Part shown: positions 11,386 through 21,307 of the stretch, one piece after another
How the letters are laid out: each line of letters begins with the position of its first letter
How positions within the stretch are numbered: the stretch's first letter is position 1
Notes under the pieces: model-generated
The model's input: the letters and a program-made list of their open reading frames with translations, nothing else
Databases searched by the model: none
Told to the model about the DNA's origin: nothing
Translations under genes and position numbers: made by a program
Assembly: GCA_024516035.1 (NCBI GenBank)
Contig: CM044964.1
Coordinates: 25,452,867 to 25,516,866, forward strand
Direction of reading: 5' to 3'
DNA: 64,000 bases
From: Bactericera cockerelli
Lineage: Eukaryota > Arthropoda > Insecta > Hemiptera > Triozidae

Positions 11386-11530
11386 CGACCTCAGTAGCTT
11401 GATTGATCAGGCGAGGCGGCGGACTTGTAACCTGGAGGTCGGTGGTTCAAGTCCCGGTTTCAGCGTAGATTTAGTAAAGCGAGTTTGAGTAGTTGTGATA
11501 TCACGAAAGTGATTAACACAAATATAATAA
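11386..11530 (+). mobile_element. SINE A, full-length
   Basis: Head CGACCTCAGTAGCTTGAT, B box GGTTCAAGTCCC, body GTAGATTTAGTAAAGCGAG and tail GTGATTAACACAAATATAAT. It is one of the best-preserved copies. Confidence 0.85.
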
Positions 11531-11589
11531 TAAAAATAATAAAGTCCTCAGATTGATACCTATGTTTTAAAAGCTTTTCAAGACCCTCA

Positions 11590-11815
11590 AATTTCGGACT
11601 CGTAATTGGAGGTCAGTGGTCCGACTCCCCAGTTTATCAAATATTTAGTGAAGCGAGTTTGAGTAATGTGAATTCACGGATAGAAATATGTACATATATT
11701 CGAATTAAATTTAAAATAATACAACCGTCCTCAGCCTCAGTATTAGCTTGATCGATAAGCCGGCGGTCTTGTAACCTGGAGGTCGCGGTGGTTCGATTCC
11801 CAAGTTTGGATTTTT
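11590..11815 (+). mobile_element. Two further SINE A copies in tandem orientation
   Basis: 11590-11682 is a diverged copy (GGAGGTCAGTGGTCCGACTC, AGTGAAGCGAGTTTGAG). 11729-11812 is a head-only copy with a 1-bp insertion in GGTCGCGGTGG. With 11386 this makes three same-strand copies in 430 bp. Confidence 0.6.
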
Positions 11816-12159
11816 TTCCCCGAAAAGGTAGGTATATTCAAAGTGGCCAGCAGACTTGAAGAGGTCACTGACCATCTCGTGACCTACAATACAATGAACC
11901 TCCAAATCTTGAAGAGTTTTAACCCTCTCGCGAGACTCAAGCTACGTTGATGTTAAACCGAATAGTACTCTGGGGACCCAATGCAGGCCCGTTTTACCGA
12001 ATAGGCACAGTAGGAACCTTCCCAGGGTGCTGGTGGGCAATTGGCATTTTTGAGGGGCGCAAAAAAATGGAAAACCCAAATTGGCGTGGTTGTATTGGCA
12101 TGCGTCATTTATTGCGCCACTGTCGAAAGCATTTAAGGTTTTAAGGCATCATCATTTAT

Positions 12160-12220
12160 TGTGCCAAACATTTAACTGGCCAAATACAGAGCAGAAAATT
12201 CCTGCTCCGCTGAGTATCGA
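12160..12220 (-). mobile_element. SINE P fragment
   Basis: GAGCAGAAAATTCCTGCTCC followed by GCTGAGTATCGAAT corresponds to the body/T-arm junction of the P copies at 42346 and 61030. Confidence 0.45.
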
Positions 12221-12221
12221 A

Positions 12222-13107
12222 TCTATTATTATTATTATAGTAAGCTTTATGAGGTAGAACAAAAATATATACAGTAAAATAGAATGAAATTATAAAGAAA
12301 AGTAAAAAAACACTGCCAATTATGGACACAATACTTCCTCGTGATTGCTTCACATTGTAAACACGTGCCAATTTTGAGATTTTATAGAAAATTACTTGTA
12401 TCTCCAAAACGGCTCAACCGATTTTCTTCAAATTTTTTTTATATGGTAGAATACCGTTTTTCCTACAGTCTAAATTCCACAAAAAATTCTGTATCGGCAA
12501 GTCGTGGTCCTTATTTTTTTACTTTTTTGTCCGAAATTTCGGATTTTCTTAAATATCAGAGTCAAATTATAATTAATTTAAAATTAAATATAAATAAGCT
12601 ATGTCAAACAATAATATGCATATTCTAACAAAATTTCATCGAAATCGGGTGTACCATTCACGAGATATAAGCATTTAAGTAAAAAGTTAGTGGTCAGGCG
12701 TATGGTCTCTTTCACGCAGAACCGCTGGTATGAATTCGATGAATTTAAAATGGGACCATCTACAGAATGTCTCCTAGATGTGTGCAAAATTTCATCAAAA
12801 TCGGTCGAGTAGTTTCCGAGATTTGCGCGTTACAAGGAATCGTTTTAACAGACCGACAGACAGACAGACCGACAGACCGACAGACGGACACAAAACCAAA
12901 TTTACTCAGTAGGTTTTGAAACGTCCAGAAATATGAAAAAAATTGAAATCGGAGCAAAAAAATATTTTTTTTTACAAAAACGAACACAATACTTACTTCC
13001 GATTTCTAATATTAGAAATTTCTCGGAAGTAAAAAGAGAATGAAGTTAATGTCCTACCTAAAGGGCGGGGTTATTGCCTGTGTCAATCTCTTCCACCCAA
13101 CACTTGT
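12222..13107 (-). mobile_element. LINE G 3' end, split by element H
   Basis: The G tail (TATAGTAAGCTTTATGAGG...) runs to about 12308 and resumes at 13033 with AGAGAATGAAGTTAATGTCC. The intact copy at 10082 shows the uninterrupted order. Confidence 0.65.
12309..13032 (+). mobile_element. Element H, longest copy (about 720 bp)
   Basis: Starts CACTGCCAATTATGGACAC. It includes TTTCATCGAAATCGGGTG, TCGAGTAGTTTCCGAGATT, a GACCGACAGACAGAC repeat at 12848-12892 and TTGAAATCGGAGCAAAAAAA. It ends in the hairpin TTCCGATTTCTAATATT...TCTCGGAAGTA. AAGTAAAAA on both sides may be the target duplication. No coding capacity is seen; class unknown. Confidence 0.65.
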
Positions 13108-13140
13108 GAAAGACTTAGTGAAAGTCCTAGCGCGCTAAGC

Positions 13141-13458
13141 GCACGAATAGCTCAGTGGATAAGCACTCGCTTGGCATGCGGAAGGTCCCGGGTTCGAATC
13201 CCCGCGCCGACAAAAAAATTGTATTAAAAAATTGGTTACAGTTGTGTGTAAGGGATTCCCTCCGGTGCGCTCGTGTTGACCCAGCACCTAAATGGGAAGT
13301 ATTGTGTCACTTCTCGCCTATCAGAGGGGAGGTATACTACAGCATGGGCAGGCTGCAACACAGACCACAAGCGTCTACAGGAGCTCCTGTTTCATGGCTA
13401 CGAAATAAAAAAGACTGTGAAACACTCATCTTTATTTTCTTTCTTTTTTAAAGGTAGG
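13141..13458 (+). mobile_element. SINE D, full-length
   Basis: Head GAATAGCTCAGTGGATAAGC, anticodon arm CTCGCTTGGCATGCGGAAG, B box GGGTTCGAATCCC, then the full D body to GACTGTGAAACACTCATCTTT. The head resembles tRNA-Ala, but acceptor-stem pairing is poor, so it is not called a functional tRNA. Confidence 0.85.
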
Positions 13459-13733
13459 TAATTCGTTTTTTTTTATATTCTTATTTTATTTATTATAGGA
13501 GCCTATTTGTTTTTTTTAATCACCTATGAACTATGAATACAAAATACAAATGATAATACATAATTATTTTTAATACTATGAGTAAGGGGATGCTGTTTTT
13601 TAATATCTCTTTACTGTGTATTCACATTGCATCTTATAGGGGAGATACCAGAAGGGATGATGAGGCGTAGCAAATTCCCCAATGATGCAATCTATCCTGC
13701 AAGGATATTAAACCTAACTTATCTGAGAGGATC

Positions 13734-13811
<78 letters not shown>

Positions 13812-13812
13812 T
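13734..13812. repeat. (CT)n(CA)n microsatellite
   Basis: About 57 bp CT followed by about 20 bp CA. Confidence 0.95.
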
Positions 13813-13949
13813 TCAGAATCGTGAGAAATCAGGACTTGAAAAATCCCCCTACTCAGAAATCATGGGGTAGTTTAGGTGAAGTTTGATGTAATGACTATAG
13901 TAGGTTCTTCAGAAGAATACAGTCAAACATGGTTAAAGAAAACTGGATA

Positions 13950-14362
13950 TCAAGAGATATGGATATAAGAGAACCGGATAGAAGAGATATGGATATAAGA
14001 GAACTGGATACAAGAGAAATGGATATGAGAGAACTGGATACAAGAGAAATAGATATAAGAGAACTGGATACAAGAGACATTCTTCTTTACTGGCTTTATC
14101 GCCAGCAAATAAATGGTTGGGTGGAAGAGCTCACTCCAGTGAGAATCCTGCCATTAAGAAAAGAAAGCCAAAAATATATATAGATATAAGAGAACTGGAT
14201 GTAAGAGAAATGGATATAAGAGGACTGAATACAAGAGAAATGGATATAAGAGAACTGGATACAAGAGAAATGGATATAACAGAACTGGATACAAGAGAAA
14301 TGGATATAAGAGAACTGAATACAAGAGAAATGGATACAAGAGAACTGGATACAAGAGAAGAG
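13950..14362. repeat. 30-bp minisatellite in two blocks
   Basis: Unit GATACAAGAGAAATGGATAT followed by AAGAGAACTG. Blocks lie at 13950-14082 and 14183-14362. The 30-bp period opens ORFs in several frames (RELDTREMDI-type repeats), which I do not take as genes. Confidence 0.9.
14083..14182 (+). mobile_element. Repeat K inside the 30-bp minisatellite
   Basis: GGTTGGGTGGAAGAGCTCAC and TCCAGTGAGAATCCTGCCA with an AT-rich tail. Similar sequence is at 46930-47005 and 25000-25070. Array units lie on both sides, so it inserted after the array formed. Confidence 0.55.
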
Positions 14363-14465
14363 ATGTCCCCAAAACCCCGCCCCTGGCTATGCCACTGTCC
14401 CTTAACTCCAGCAGTCAAACAGGTCTTATATATTTTATAGGATAAAGAGTGTTGTTATTATTATT

Positions 14466-14640
14466 AATGTGTCCCGCCCATCAGAGGGAAGGCAGACTTC
14501 GGGATGGGCAAGCTATAACACAGACCACAAGCGTCTACACTAGCTTTTGTTTCAGGCTACACTCAAGTTCTGACCCGAGGGATGACCCCGTTTTTTCATG
14601 GCTACGAAATGAAAAAGGCTGTGAAACACTTATCTTAAAT
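14466..14640 (+). mobile_element. SINE D, 3' half with a 31-bp insertion
   Basis: Body from GCCCATCAGAGGGAAGGC to GGCTGTGAAACACTTATCTT. About 31 bp (ACTCAAGTTCTGACCCGAGG...) splits GTTTCA from TGGCTACG. Confidence 0.7.
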
Positions 14641-14989
14641 AATAATAATAAATTTAAAACATTCATCTCTTCATGAACTCTACTATAGAGTTCACAACCG
14701 AGGCCTTTGAATTGGGTAATTTTTTATTCATTGAGGTATCCAAATATTATTGATTGATATCTTCTATTTATTTATATCGATATTATTATTCTGGGTTTGG
14801 TATTATTATTTTTTGTTGTGTTTTTCTTACCTTGATGATTACCTATGTGGAGGATAATTCCTTTTCTTCTTTTTTAAAACCATGCAATTTCGTAGATTCG
14901 ATATCTATCAGCATCCAAATTTTTCAAATATGAAAATAAATTGTGATTTTACTGTCCCGAATTCAACATAAATAATATTCTTATTGTTT

Positions 14990-15456
14990 ATACTTTTTAA
15001 TAAATTTAAAAATAAATATAAATAACCTATGTCAAACAATAATATGCATATTCTTACAAAATTTCATCGAAATCGGGTGTACCATTCACGAGATATAAGC
15101 GTTTAAGTAAAAAGTTAGTGGTCAGGCGCATGGTCTCTTTCACCCAGAAACGCTGGTATGAATTAGATGAATTTAAAATGGGACCATCTACAGAATGTCT
15201 CTTAGATGTGTGCAAAATTCCATCAAAATCGGTCGAGTAGTTTCCGAGATTTGCGCGTTACAAGGAATCGATTTAACAGACAGACAGACCGACAGACCGA
15301 CAGACCGACAGACGGACACAAAACCAAATTTACTCAGTAGGTTATGAAACGACCAGAAATATGAAAAAAATTGAAATCGGAGCAAAAAAATATTTTTTTT
15401 TACAAAAACGAACACAATACTTCCGGTTTCTAATATTAGAAATTTCTCGGAAGTAA
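14990..15456 (+). mobile_element. Element H, 3' two-thirds
   Basis: Closely matches 12590-13032, including the GACAGACCGACAGACCGAC tract and the terminal hairpin. It is truncated at its 5' end. Confidence 0.7.
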
Positions 15457-15459
15457 AAG

Positions 15460-15537
15460 AAAATACAATATATACACATGTCCTAACTAGAGGACGGGAC
15501 AATAGCCAATGGCAATCCCTTCCATCCAACCCTTTAA
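15460..15537 (-). mobile_element. LINE G 3' core
   Basis: GGCAATCCCTTCCATCCAACCC and GTCCTAACTAGAGGACGGG. It abuts the H copy directly, the same H-next-to-G arrangement as at 13033. Confidence 0.5.
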
Positions 15538-15837
15538 CATAAAAAAATTGACCCTTATGAAATCAAATATTTTATTAGTACCTACAAAACAGTGTCTCAG
15601 TAAAACTTGAGGGTTATCATACCTTTGCATTGTGAAAATAAAATAAATAAATTGAAGTTAAACACCTTATCCTGGTGAAAGGAGGATCAGGAATAATATT
15701 TCTGGGATAGTACTTCGAATAAGTATAGTTTGATTTAGTCCGTGTGAAATCAATGGTTATTTCCTCCTGGTTATTTTTCATGCCCATTTCAATATCTATT
15801 GTTTACTTTAGATTATTTAGGTACTTATATTTCTTAC
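15538..15837. other. No gene seen
   Basis: AT-rich sequence without recognisable repeat or coding signal. Confidence 0.4.
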
Positions 15838-15980
15838 CGACTTCAGTAGCTTCATCGATAAAGCGGCGGACTTGTAATCTGAAGGCCGCTGGTTCAAGTC
15901 CCGGTTTCAGCGTAGATTTAGTAAAGCGAGTTTGAGCAGTTGTGATATCATCAAAGATCAAAGGATTAACACAAATATGA
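15838..15980 (+). mobile_element. SINE A, full-length
   Basis: Head CCGACTTCAGTAGCTTCATC, B box GGTTCAAGTCCC, body TAGATTTAGTAAAGCGAG. A short duplication (ATCAAAGATCAAAG) sits before GGATTAACAC. Confidence 0.8.
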
Positions 15981-16017
15981 AGACTTTTTTGACTTTATTA
16001 ACTTATATTTCTTTTTT

Positions 16018-16195
16018 TAGTAGGCAATTCAGAGGGACGCGGGTTCGGAACCCAGCAGTGCAGCCGAGACACGACAAGTTCTTTTCCTATTTGGTATTTT
16101 GAGTTTTGACCACATGATATTATGTGACGGATTTACTTCTGGAAGATTGTGACTCATTAGTAGTGATCGGGTAATATAAATCTCTATGATCAATT
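16018..16195 (+). mobile_element. SINE C, diverged
   Basis: GGGTTCGGAACCCAGC, GAGACACGACAAGTT, TTTTGACCACATGATATT and a GATCGGGTAATATAAAT tail. Confidence 0.6.
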
Positions 16196-16317
16196 GAACC
16201 GAAGATACGAGGGTGTGAAAAACCGGGTGAATCGGTTCGTGTAAATAAATACTACCGTGTTTGCTGGAACTTGGCCTGGCGCTCAGATAAAGCGATATTA
16301 AAAAAAAAAAATACTAA

Positions 16318-16370
16318 AACAAACACAATATTTCCGCTTTCTAATATTAAAAATTTCTCGGAAGTAAAAA
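16318..16370 (+). mobile_element. Element H terminal hairpin fragment
   Basis: AACACAATATTTCCGC, TTTCTAATATT and TCTCGGAAGTA: only the last ~50 bp of H remain. Confidence 0.55.
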
Positions 16371-16455
16371 ATCCATACATTTATGTAGGTAATATTAGAT
16401 ATATTATAGTATAAACCTCAAAGGATAATTCCTCTCGGGTGGTAATATTGATTCC

Positions 16456-18525
16456 TTGAAATGTCCGTATACTGAATGTTGTATTATAATGTGTTTAATA
16501 TTATCTGGTCTTGTGAACGTTCAAGTTCTTCGATTCTTGTTTGGTGCAAATCTTTGTGCTTTGTCCAAGAAAGATGGAAGTGTGAGACCAATTGCTGTTG
16601 GTTGCACCTTTCGGAGACTTGCTGCAAAAATTGCGTGTAACATGGTGCGTCAAGATTGTTTAGAATATTTTTTACCACACCAATTTGGTTTTGCGAGTAA
16701 ACAAGGTTGTGAAACTGTGGTTCATGCTGCTCGAACTTTCATTGAGAACAACAAATCTAATGACAGTGTCATTGTTAAAGTTGATTATAAGAATGCTTTC
16801 AACTGTTTAGAAAGAGACATCATGTTAAAAGCAGTTAAAGAGCATGCTCCCACTATATATCCATTCATGTGGTCGAGTTACCATACACCATCAGCTTTGT
16901 TCTTTGGAAATGAAGTTCTTGAGTCACAGGTGGGCTGTCAGCAAGGTGATCCTGCCGGACCGTTGACATTCAGTTTAAGCATCAACCCACTTGTCAAATC
17001 ACTCAAATCCAAACTCAATCTCTTCTACCTTGACGATGGCACTCTTGGTGGTCACCCGACTTCTGTTCTTGAAGACATCTCTCTGTTAATTACAAAGTCT
17101 GCTGAGATGGGTCTACAAGTTAATCCTACAAAATGCGAGCTCTTTTTTACATCTGGAATTGTTGACCATTCTATTGAGGAGGCTTTCAGTCAAGTTCTTC
17201 CTGGCATTCAGACGACATCTCCTGAAAACTTGACACTCCTCGGAACGCCACTCCTCGAGCCAGGTTATGAACCATTCCTTAAAGCTAAAGTTGAAGATAT
17301 GAAGAAACCTTTGGAAAATTTAGAAAAGATATCATCTCATGTCGCTCTTCATCTCCTGAAAACATGCCTGGGAATTCCAAAACTTATTTATTTTCTTCGT
17401 ACCATTCCGACCTGGCTTTTAAAAGATTGTTTAGATACAATTGATCAAAATGTGAAATTGGCACTAGAAAACATTCTCAATGTAAAGTTCAATGAAAAAC
17501 AATGGATTCAAGCCTCACTACCAATCAGAAAGGGTGGCCTTGGAATTCGACTTGTAAATGATCTCAGTTTACCAGCTTTTTTATCTTCATGCTATGGAGT
17601 AAAACCAGAAGTCTCCACCATATTACATGTCCCCGTTGACTCTCTGGCAATACAACATTGCGATGATGCTGTAAATGTCTGGAGAACAAGATTCAATGAT
17701 GAATTTCCATTGGTTTCCACTGAACATATACAAAAAAATTGGGACTCCACCATCATTCACAACAAAGTTCATAAGAACCTGGTATTTGTTGACCCAGTTG
17801 ATATTGCTCGTTTCAAGGCTCTTCAGTTAAAAGAATCTAACGCCTGGTTGCATTCAATTCCCAGCAAGACCATTGGAACACATATGGACAATAACGCTCT
17901 ACGTGTCAGTATTTGCCTAAGGCTAGGTATGAAAATGTTTGAGCCTTTTACTTGCATTTGTGGAGAAAGAATGGATGTCAAAGGCCTACATGCTTTAAGT
18001 TGTGGCAAAAGTCCTGGTAGAAGGTTTAGGCATAGCCAGCTTAATGATATAATTCAACGTGCTCTCTCTAGCATAGATGTTCCCTCAAAATTGGAACCAG
18101 CTGGCTTATCACGGGCTGATGGCAACCGTCCAGATGGCCTAACAATCATCCCTTGGTCACGAGGTCAACATATGATCTGGGACGCAACATGTGTAGACAC
18201 ACTTGCGTCAAGTTACATAAGTAAAACTGTACAACATCCTGGATCTGCAGCTGAAATTGCAGCTCTGAAGAAGCACAGAACCTACAGTGAATTGGAAGAT
18301 AATGGATATATTTTCATCCCCTTTGCTGTAGAGACAATGGGTTCGTTGGGAGCTGAAGCAAAAAGCTTGGTGAACGTGTTGGGGTCAAAGCTGGTGGAAA
18401 AGTCAGGTGATGGTAGAACGGGTTTTTACCTATCACAAAGGATAAGTCTGGCAATACAGAGAGGGAATGCGGCGGCAGTTGTGGGCTGTGTGCCCCAGGG
18501 AGATGAGTTGGATGGTGAATTGTAA
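16456..18525 (+). CDS. Non-LTR retrotransposon reverse transcriptase with C-terminal nuclease-like domain (5'-truncated)
   Basis: A 689-residue open frame. RT motifs in order: KKDGSVRPIAVG (39-49), PHQFGFASKQGCE (74-86), motif A VKVDYKNAFN with Asp110, motif B QQGDPAGPL (162-170), motif C YLDD (191-194), and a thumb region with QASLPIRKGGLGIR. A C-terminal Cys/His cluster follows (C500, C502, H512, C516, H526), then RPDG (558-561) and WDATC (575-579). That layout resembles the restriction-like endonuclease of R2/NeSL/Hero-type elements; the clade call is inference. The family ends in QRISLAIQRGNAA. Homology starts near residue 28, so the N-terminal part is missing; the annotated Met is only the first in the open frame. 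All catalytic residues are present with no stop or frameshift, so the insertion is young. Poly(A) follows the stop almost at once. Confidence 0.85.
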   Translation: MKCPYTECCIIMCLILSGLVNVQVLRFLFGANLCALSKKDGSVRPIAVGCTFRRLAAKIACNMVRQDCLEYFLPHQFGFASKQGCETVVHAARTFIENNKSNDSVIVKVDYKNAFNCLERDIMLKAVKEHAPTIYPFMWSSYHTPSALFFGNEVLESQVGCQQGDPAGPLTFSLSINPLVKSLKSKLNLFYLDDGTLGGHPTSVLEDISLLITKSAEMGLQVNPTKCELFFTSGIVDHSIEEAFSQVLPGIQTTSPENLTLLGTPLLEPGYEPFLKAKVEDMKKPLENLEKISSHVALHLLKTCLGIPKLIYFLRTIPTWLLKDCLDTIDQNVKLALENILNVKFNEKQWIQASLPIRKGGLGIRLVNDLSLPAFLSSCYGVKPEVSTILHVPVDSLAIQHCDDAVNVWRTRFNDEFPLVSTEHIQKNWDSTIIHNKVHKNLVFVDPVDIARFKALQLKESNAWLHSIPSKTIGTHMDNNALRVSICLRLGMKMFEPFTCICGERMDVKGLHALSCGKSPGRRFRHSQLNDIIQRALSSIDVPSKLEPAGLSRADGNRPDGLTIIPWSRGQHMIWDATCVDTLASSYISKTVQHPGSAAEIAALKKHRTYSELEDNGYIFIPFAVETMGSLGAEAKSLVNVLGSKLVEKSGDGRTGFYLSQRISLAIQRGNAAAVVGCVPQGDELDGEL

Positions 18526-18527
18526 TG

Positions 18528-18554
18528 AATAAAAAAAAAAAAATGTAAGGTTAA

Positions 18555-18610
<56 letters not shown>
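18528..18610 (+). terminator. AATAAA and double poly(A) tail of the RT element
   Basis: AATAAA starts 2 bp after the stop codon and runs into 13 A (18531-18543). A 14-bp spacer is followed by 53 A (18558-18610). Such a tail is what target-primed insertion of a polyadenylated transcript leaves. The 3'UTR is essentially absent. Confidence 0.75.
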
Positions 18611-18612
<2 letters not shown>

Positions 18613-19186
18613 AAAATGGAAACTCCATTCAAGTTAGAAAGAGCAGTTTGTAAAAACACTCCTATCACCATTGTCTTGAAGTAATATTTATTTTGAAATA
18701 TATCTAAGAATTTTATACTGGATTTTTTAATGAAAGTATTATAATGTTCACTTGGAGCTTGTCTGGAGTGTTTTGTAAAACATGTCGAACTGTCCATCTT
18801 TGGTAGCAAGTGTCCAATTTTAATTTAATTTGTTCTCTCCTTTGACGGAGACCTTCCAAGATGTGTTATGAGAGAGAAAAATAAATAGTTTTGGGTGAGT
18901 CGACATTTGGGACGTTCGATATACAAGTACATTTTTTTCTTCTTCTTTTTTCGGACGTAGCAAGTAAAGTACCCATATGCATGTTAATTGATGATAGAAT
19001 AGCCTATTCGAGCAGTTCTAAATTCTTTATTCTCAGTGCAATTTTTATATATTTTTCTGTCTGTGTATCCAACAATCCTGAGATCCAGGGTTTTTTTTTT
19101 TTTTTTTTTTTTAAATAATCCCAACAAACTTAGAAACAAATTCAAGGATATCTAACCAGGTTTCAGTCCAGAATAAAACTAGTTAG
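18611..19186. other. No gene seen downstream of the RT element
   Basis: Short ORFs only; a T18 run is at about 19089-19111. I cannot tell whether any of it is retrotransposon 3' flank. Confidence 0.4.
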
Positions 19187-19375
19187 CCTGGGCTTTTAGC
19201 TCGGAAATTTGAGACTTTGGGAGTTCTAGAAATTCCATTTAATTCTGATTCGAGAAAAGTTCCTACGCTAAATCACCATCTCAAAGATGCTTTACCTGAA
19301 GATCTGAATCAATTGCAGATTGCTAGTTTTGCAAAATCAAAACGATTCATTACTCAACGCGAACGACCTGTGTAA
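19187..19375 (+). pseudogene. Unrecognised coding-looking segment, possible terminal exon
   Basis: A frame open from 19187 reads ARKFETLGVLEIPFNS, then KVPTLNHHLKDALPEDLNQL and ending ITQRERPV at TAA. An acceptor-like TTTTAG ends at 19199. It has no ATG of its own. Protein-like composition stands out from the flanks, but I do not recognise the family. Confidence 0.3.
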
Positions 19376-20640
19376 TGACAAGGTTAAAGCACTTACAAAA
19401 AAAAAAAAAAAAAACAAACGATTTATTTCTCCGTAGCTAACACTATCAAGTAATTTTCACCTCTGGAAACTATTGCAAGAAATCTAAGACCCCATCCAAA
19501 TGATGAGTAGAGATTAATGGTGATTCGATTTTAATTAAATTTTCATTAAAAAGCCCAAAATTTGATGACCACAATCCGTCCCAAATTAGGGTGACTTCTT
19601 CTTGAATAGGTGAAGAATACTTACTCCCAAATCTTGACCCCCGTCAATGCAACAAGAACTTCACTCTTCAAACATAATTCGGACAAAAATAACCACACAC
19701 ACACCTTCACAAAAAAAAACTTGTAATATTTTTCCCTATTCAAAAACCATTCATACAATTTTAATTTGACAAAAATAACCCCACCTTTGACCATTCACAA
19801 ATATCAAGAGGCTCTAATATTCAATATTGTCCTATTAGTTAGGTATAATGCCTTTATCTCATAATAATCGAAGAGGAATTAATAGGATACCGATTTCATC
19901 TAATAATACCCGACTGGGCCTCGAACCACACACACTGCAGTGTGAAATGAATTCACAGAACCGGTGATTGGCCTTTGGCACTGCGCTTGAATTGAGCCTT
20001 TGAATTTTGCAAGTTCAGCACACCGTGTTCTTAGAAAACACCTAATTTTGGCAACAATTATCGTGTTTAATATTTCCATATTGTTATTGACTTTGTTGAT
20101 CTTTTGTGTTTATTTTTAAGTAGGCAGGTTACCTAGGGTACGAAGGAATATTTCCTATTCTGCCTCTTGTGTTTATTTTTAGGTAAGCAGGTTGCTTAGG
20201 TAACGTAGGAATATTTACACTCTTGTTGTGAACTGTGTTGTGTTGGTAGCATGTCAAAATAGTTATGTCCGGGATGGTAAGAGTTTTATTTTTAGAGTAC
20301 TTCGTGTGCTTACGAGAGACAGGTGGCACCCATCATGTGTGTTTTCTGTATGTAGGTGTAGGGAAAACTATGTATGTCTAGGTAGATACTTCATTGTTTA
20401 CGAGAAGTTATATTTGCATCTCTTACTCAAAATTAGATATTTATGTATGAGGCTTCGTAAAACATGAATTATTAGGGATTGTTTGTAAATTTTCAATATT
20501 CTTTTATAAAACTCTGTCATACAAAGCTAGCATACAAGCAAATTCAGAAAAGTAATATGGACCAAGGGTAGTGTCTAGATGTACCATAAGATTCGGTACT
20601 TCCACTAGCGATGGAATAAGTCCCCGTCCAATAATTCGTA
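19376..20640. other. No gene seen; one short tandem duplication
   Basis: A roughly 60-bp duplication (TGTTTATTTTTA...GCAGGTT...TAGG...GGAATATTT) lies at 20106-20155 and 20168-20215. Otherwise AT-rich. Confidence 0.4.
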
Positions 20641-20644
20641 TCAA

Positions 20645-20860
20645 CAGCCTCCGTGGTGTAACGTTTGTGACTACTACCGGCGCGGCGGTCAAGAGGTCCT
20701 TTCTTCGATCCTGGGTTGGCCAGCTTTTTCTAGCAATTTTTTTGTCCCCTCCGAAGTAAAGAACATTGACGGACAGCGGTGGCGTTTCCGGCCGAACTCA
20801 GATTGTGTGAGGTTAATGTGGGTAGCTAGTACATTGACTGAAGGGTAAAACCCCCGTCTT
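20645..20860 (+). mobile_element. SINE F head with E body, plus strand
   Basis: Head GCCTCCGTGGTGTAACG with a B-box-like CTTCGATCCTGGGTTGG, then GTTTCCGGCC and GGTTAATGTGGGTAGCTAG...GGGTAAAACCCCCGTC. It shows that the body called E belongs to the F head. Confidence 0.6.
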
Positions 20861-20861
20861 T

Positions 20862-21187
20862 TTTTTATTTTGGGTTTAACGTCGCTTTCAACTGCATGGT
20901 AATATCACAACGGGGTTGTTATCCTCCATTCGCAGGAAAATCACAACCAGCTACCCATATTAACCTCACCCAGCCTGGATTGGGCCGGAATGCTAGCATC
21001 ACGAAGTCTTCCCCTCGCTGGACGTAGCTTAGTTTCGGTAATCCTACCAGAACCGGTGCATTCAACGCGCCATCGACGCTGGCTAACTCCCGTTTGAAAC
21101 TAACCCAGATCAGAAGGTAAAACAAAACAGAATCATTGGACAATTGGACATGACCGGAGGTAAGACGTTCTATGCGGGCGTTCATAA
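20862..21187 (-). mobile_element. E-body element, long form
   Basis: TTTGGGTTTAACGTCGCTTT, CAACTGCATGGTAATATCAC, CTCACCCAGCCTGG and CATCGACGCTGGCTAACTC. It is inverted relative to the F/E copy just before it. The minus-strand 88-codon ORF is incidental. Confidence 0.6.
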
Positions 21188-21307
21188 TACTTCCCCCACC
21201 GTGAGATACTTGAGACAGCTCTCTATGCTGTCTGTCGGGCCGCTAGCTCAAAGGTGAAGGCGTCACGTCGATATGGTGAAACAGAGTTTTAAAGTTATCA
21301 TAATTAT

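Noticed and set aside
13141..13215. Functional tRNA-Ala gene
   Set aside because: The acceptor stem does not pair well and the sequence continues into the SINE D body shared by many copies. The same applies to the heads of A, B, C, F and P copies.
13895..14440. ORFs with RELDTREMDI or LVSSSLISIS repeats
   Set aside because: Products of the 30-bp minisatellite read in several frames, disrupted by repeat K.
18426..18809. 127-codon minus-strand ORF with a long Phe run
   Set aside because: It is antisense to the RT end and the poly(A) tail; the Phe run is the complement of 53 A.
20919..21185. 88-codon minus-strand ORF
   Set aside because: It lies entirely within the E-body repeat, whose other copies have stops in the same frame.
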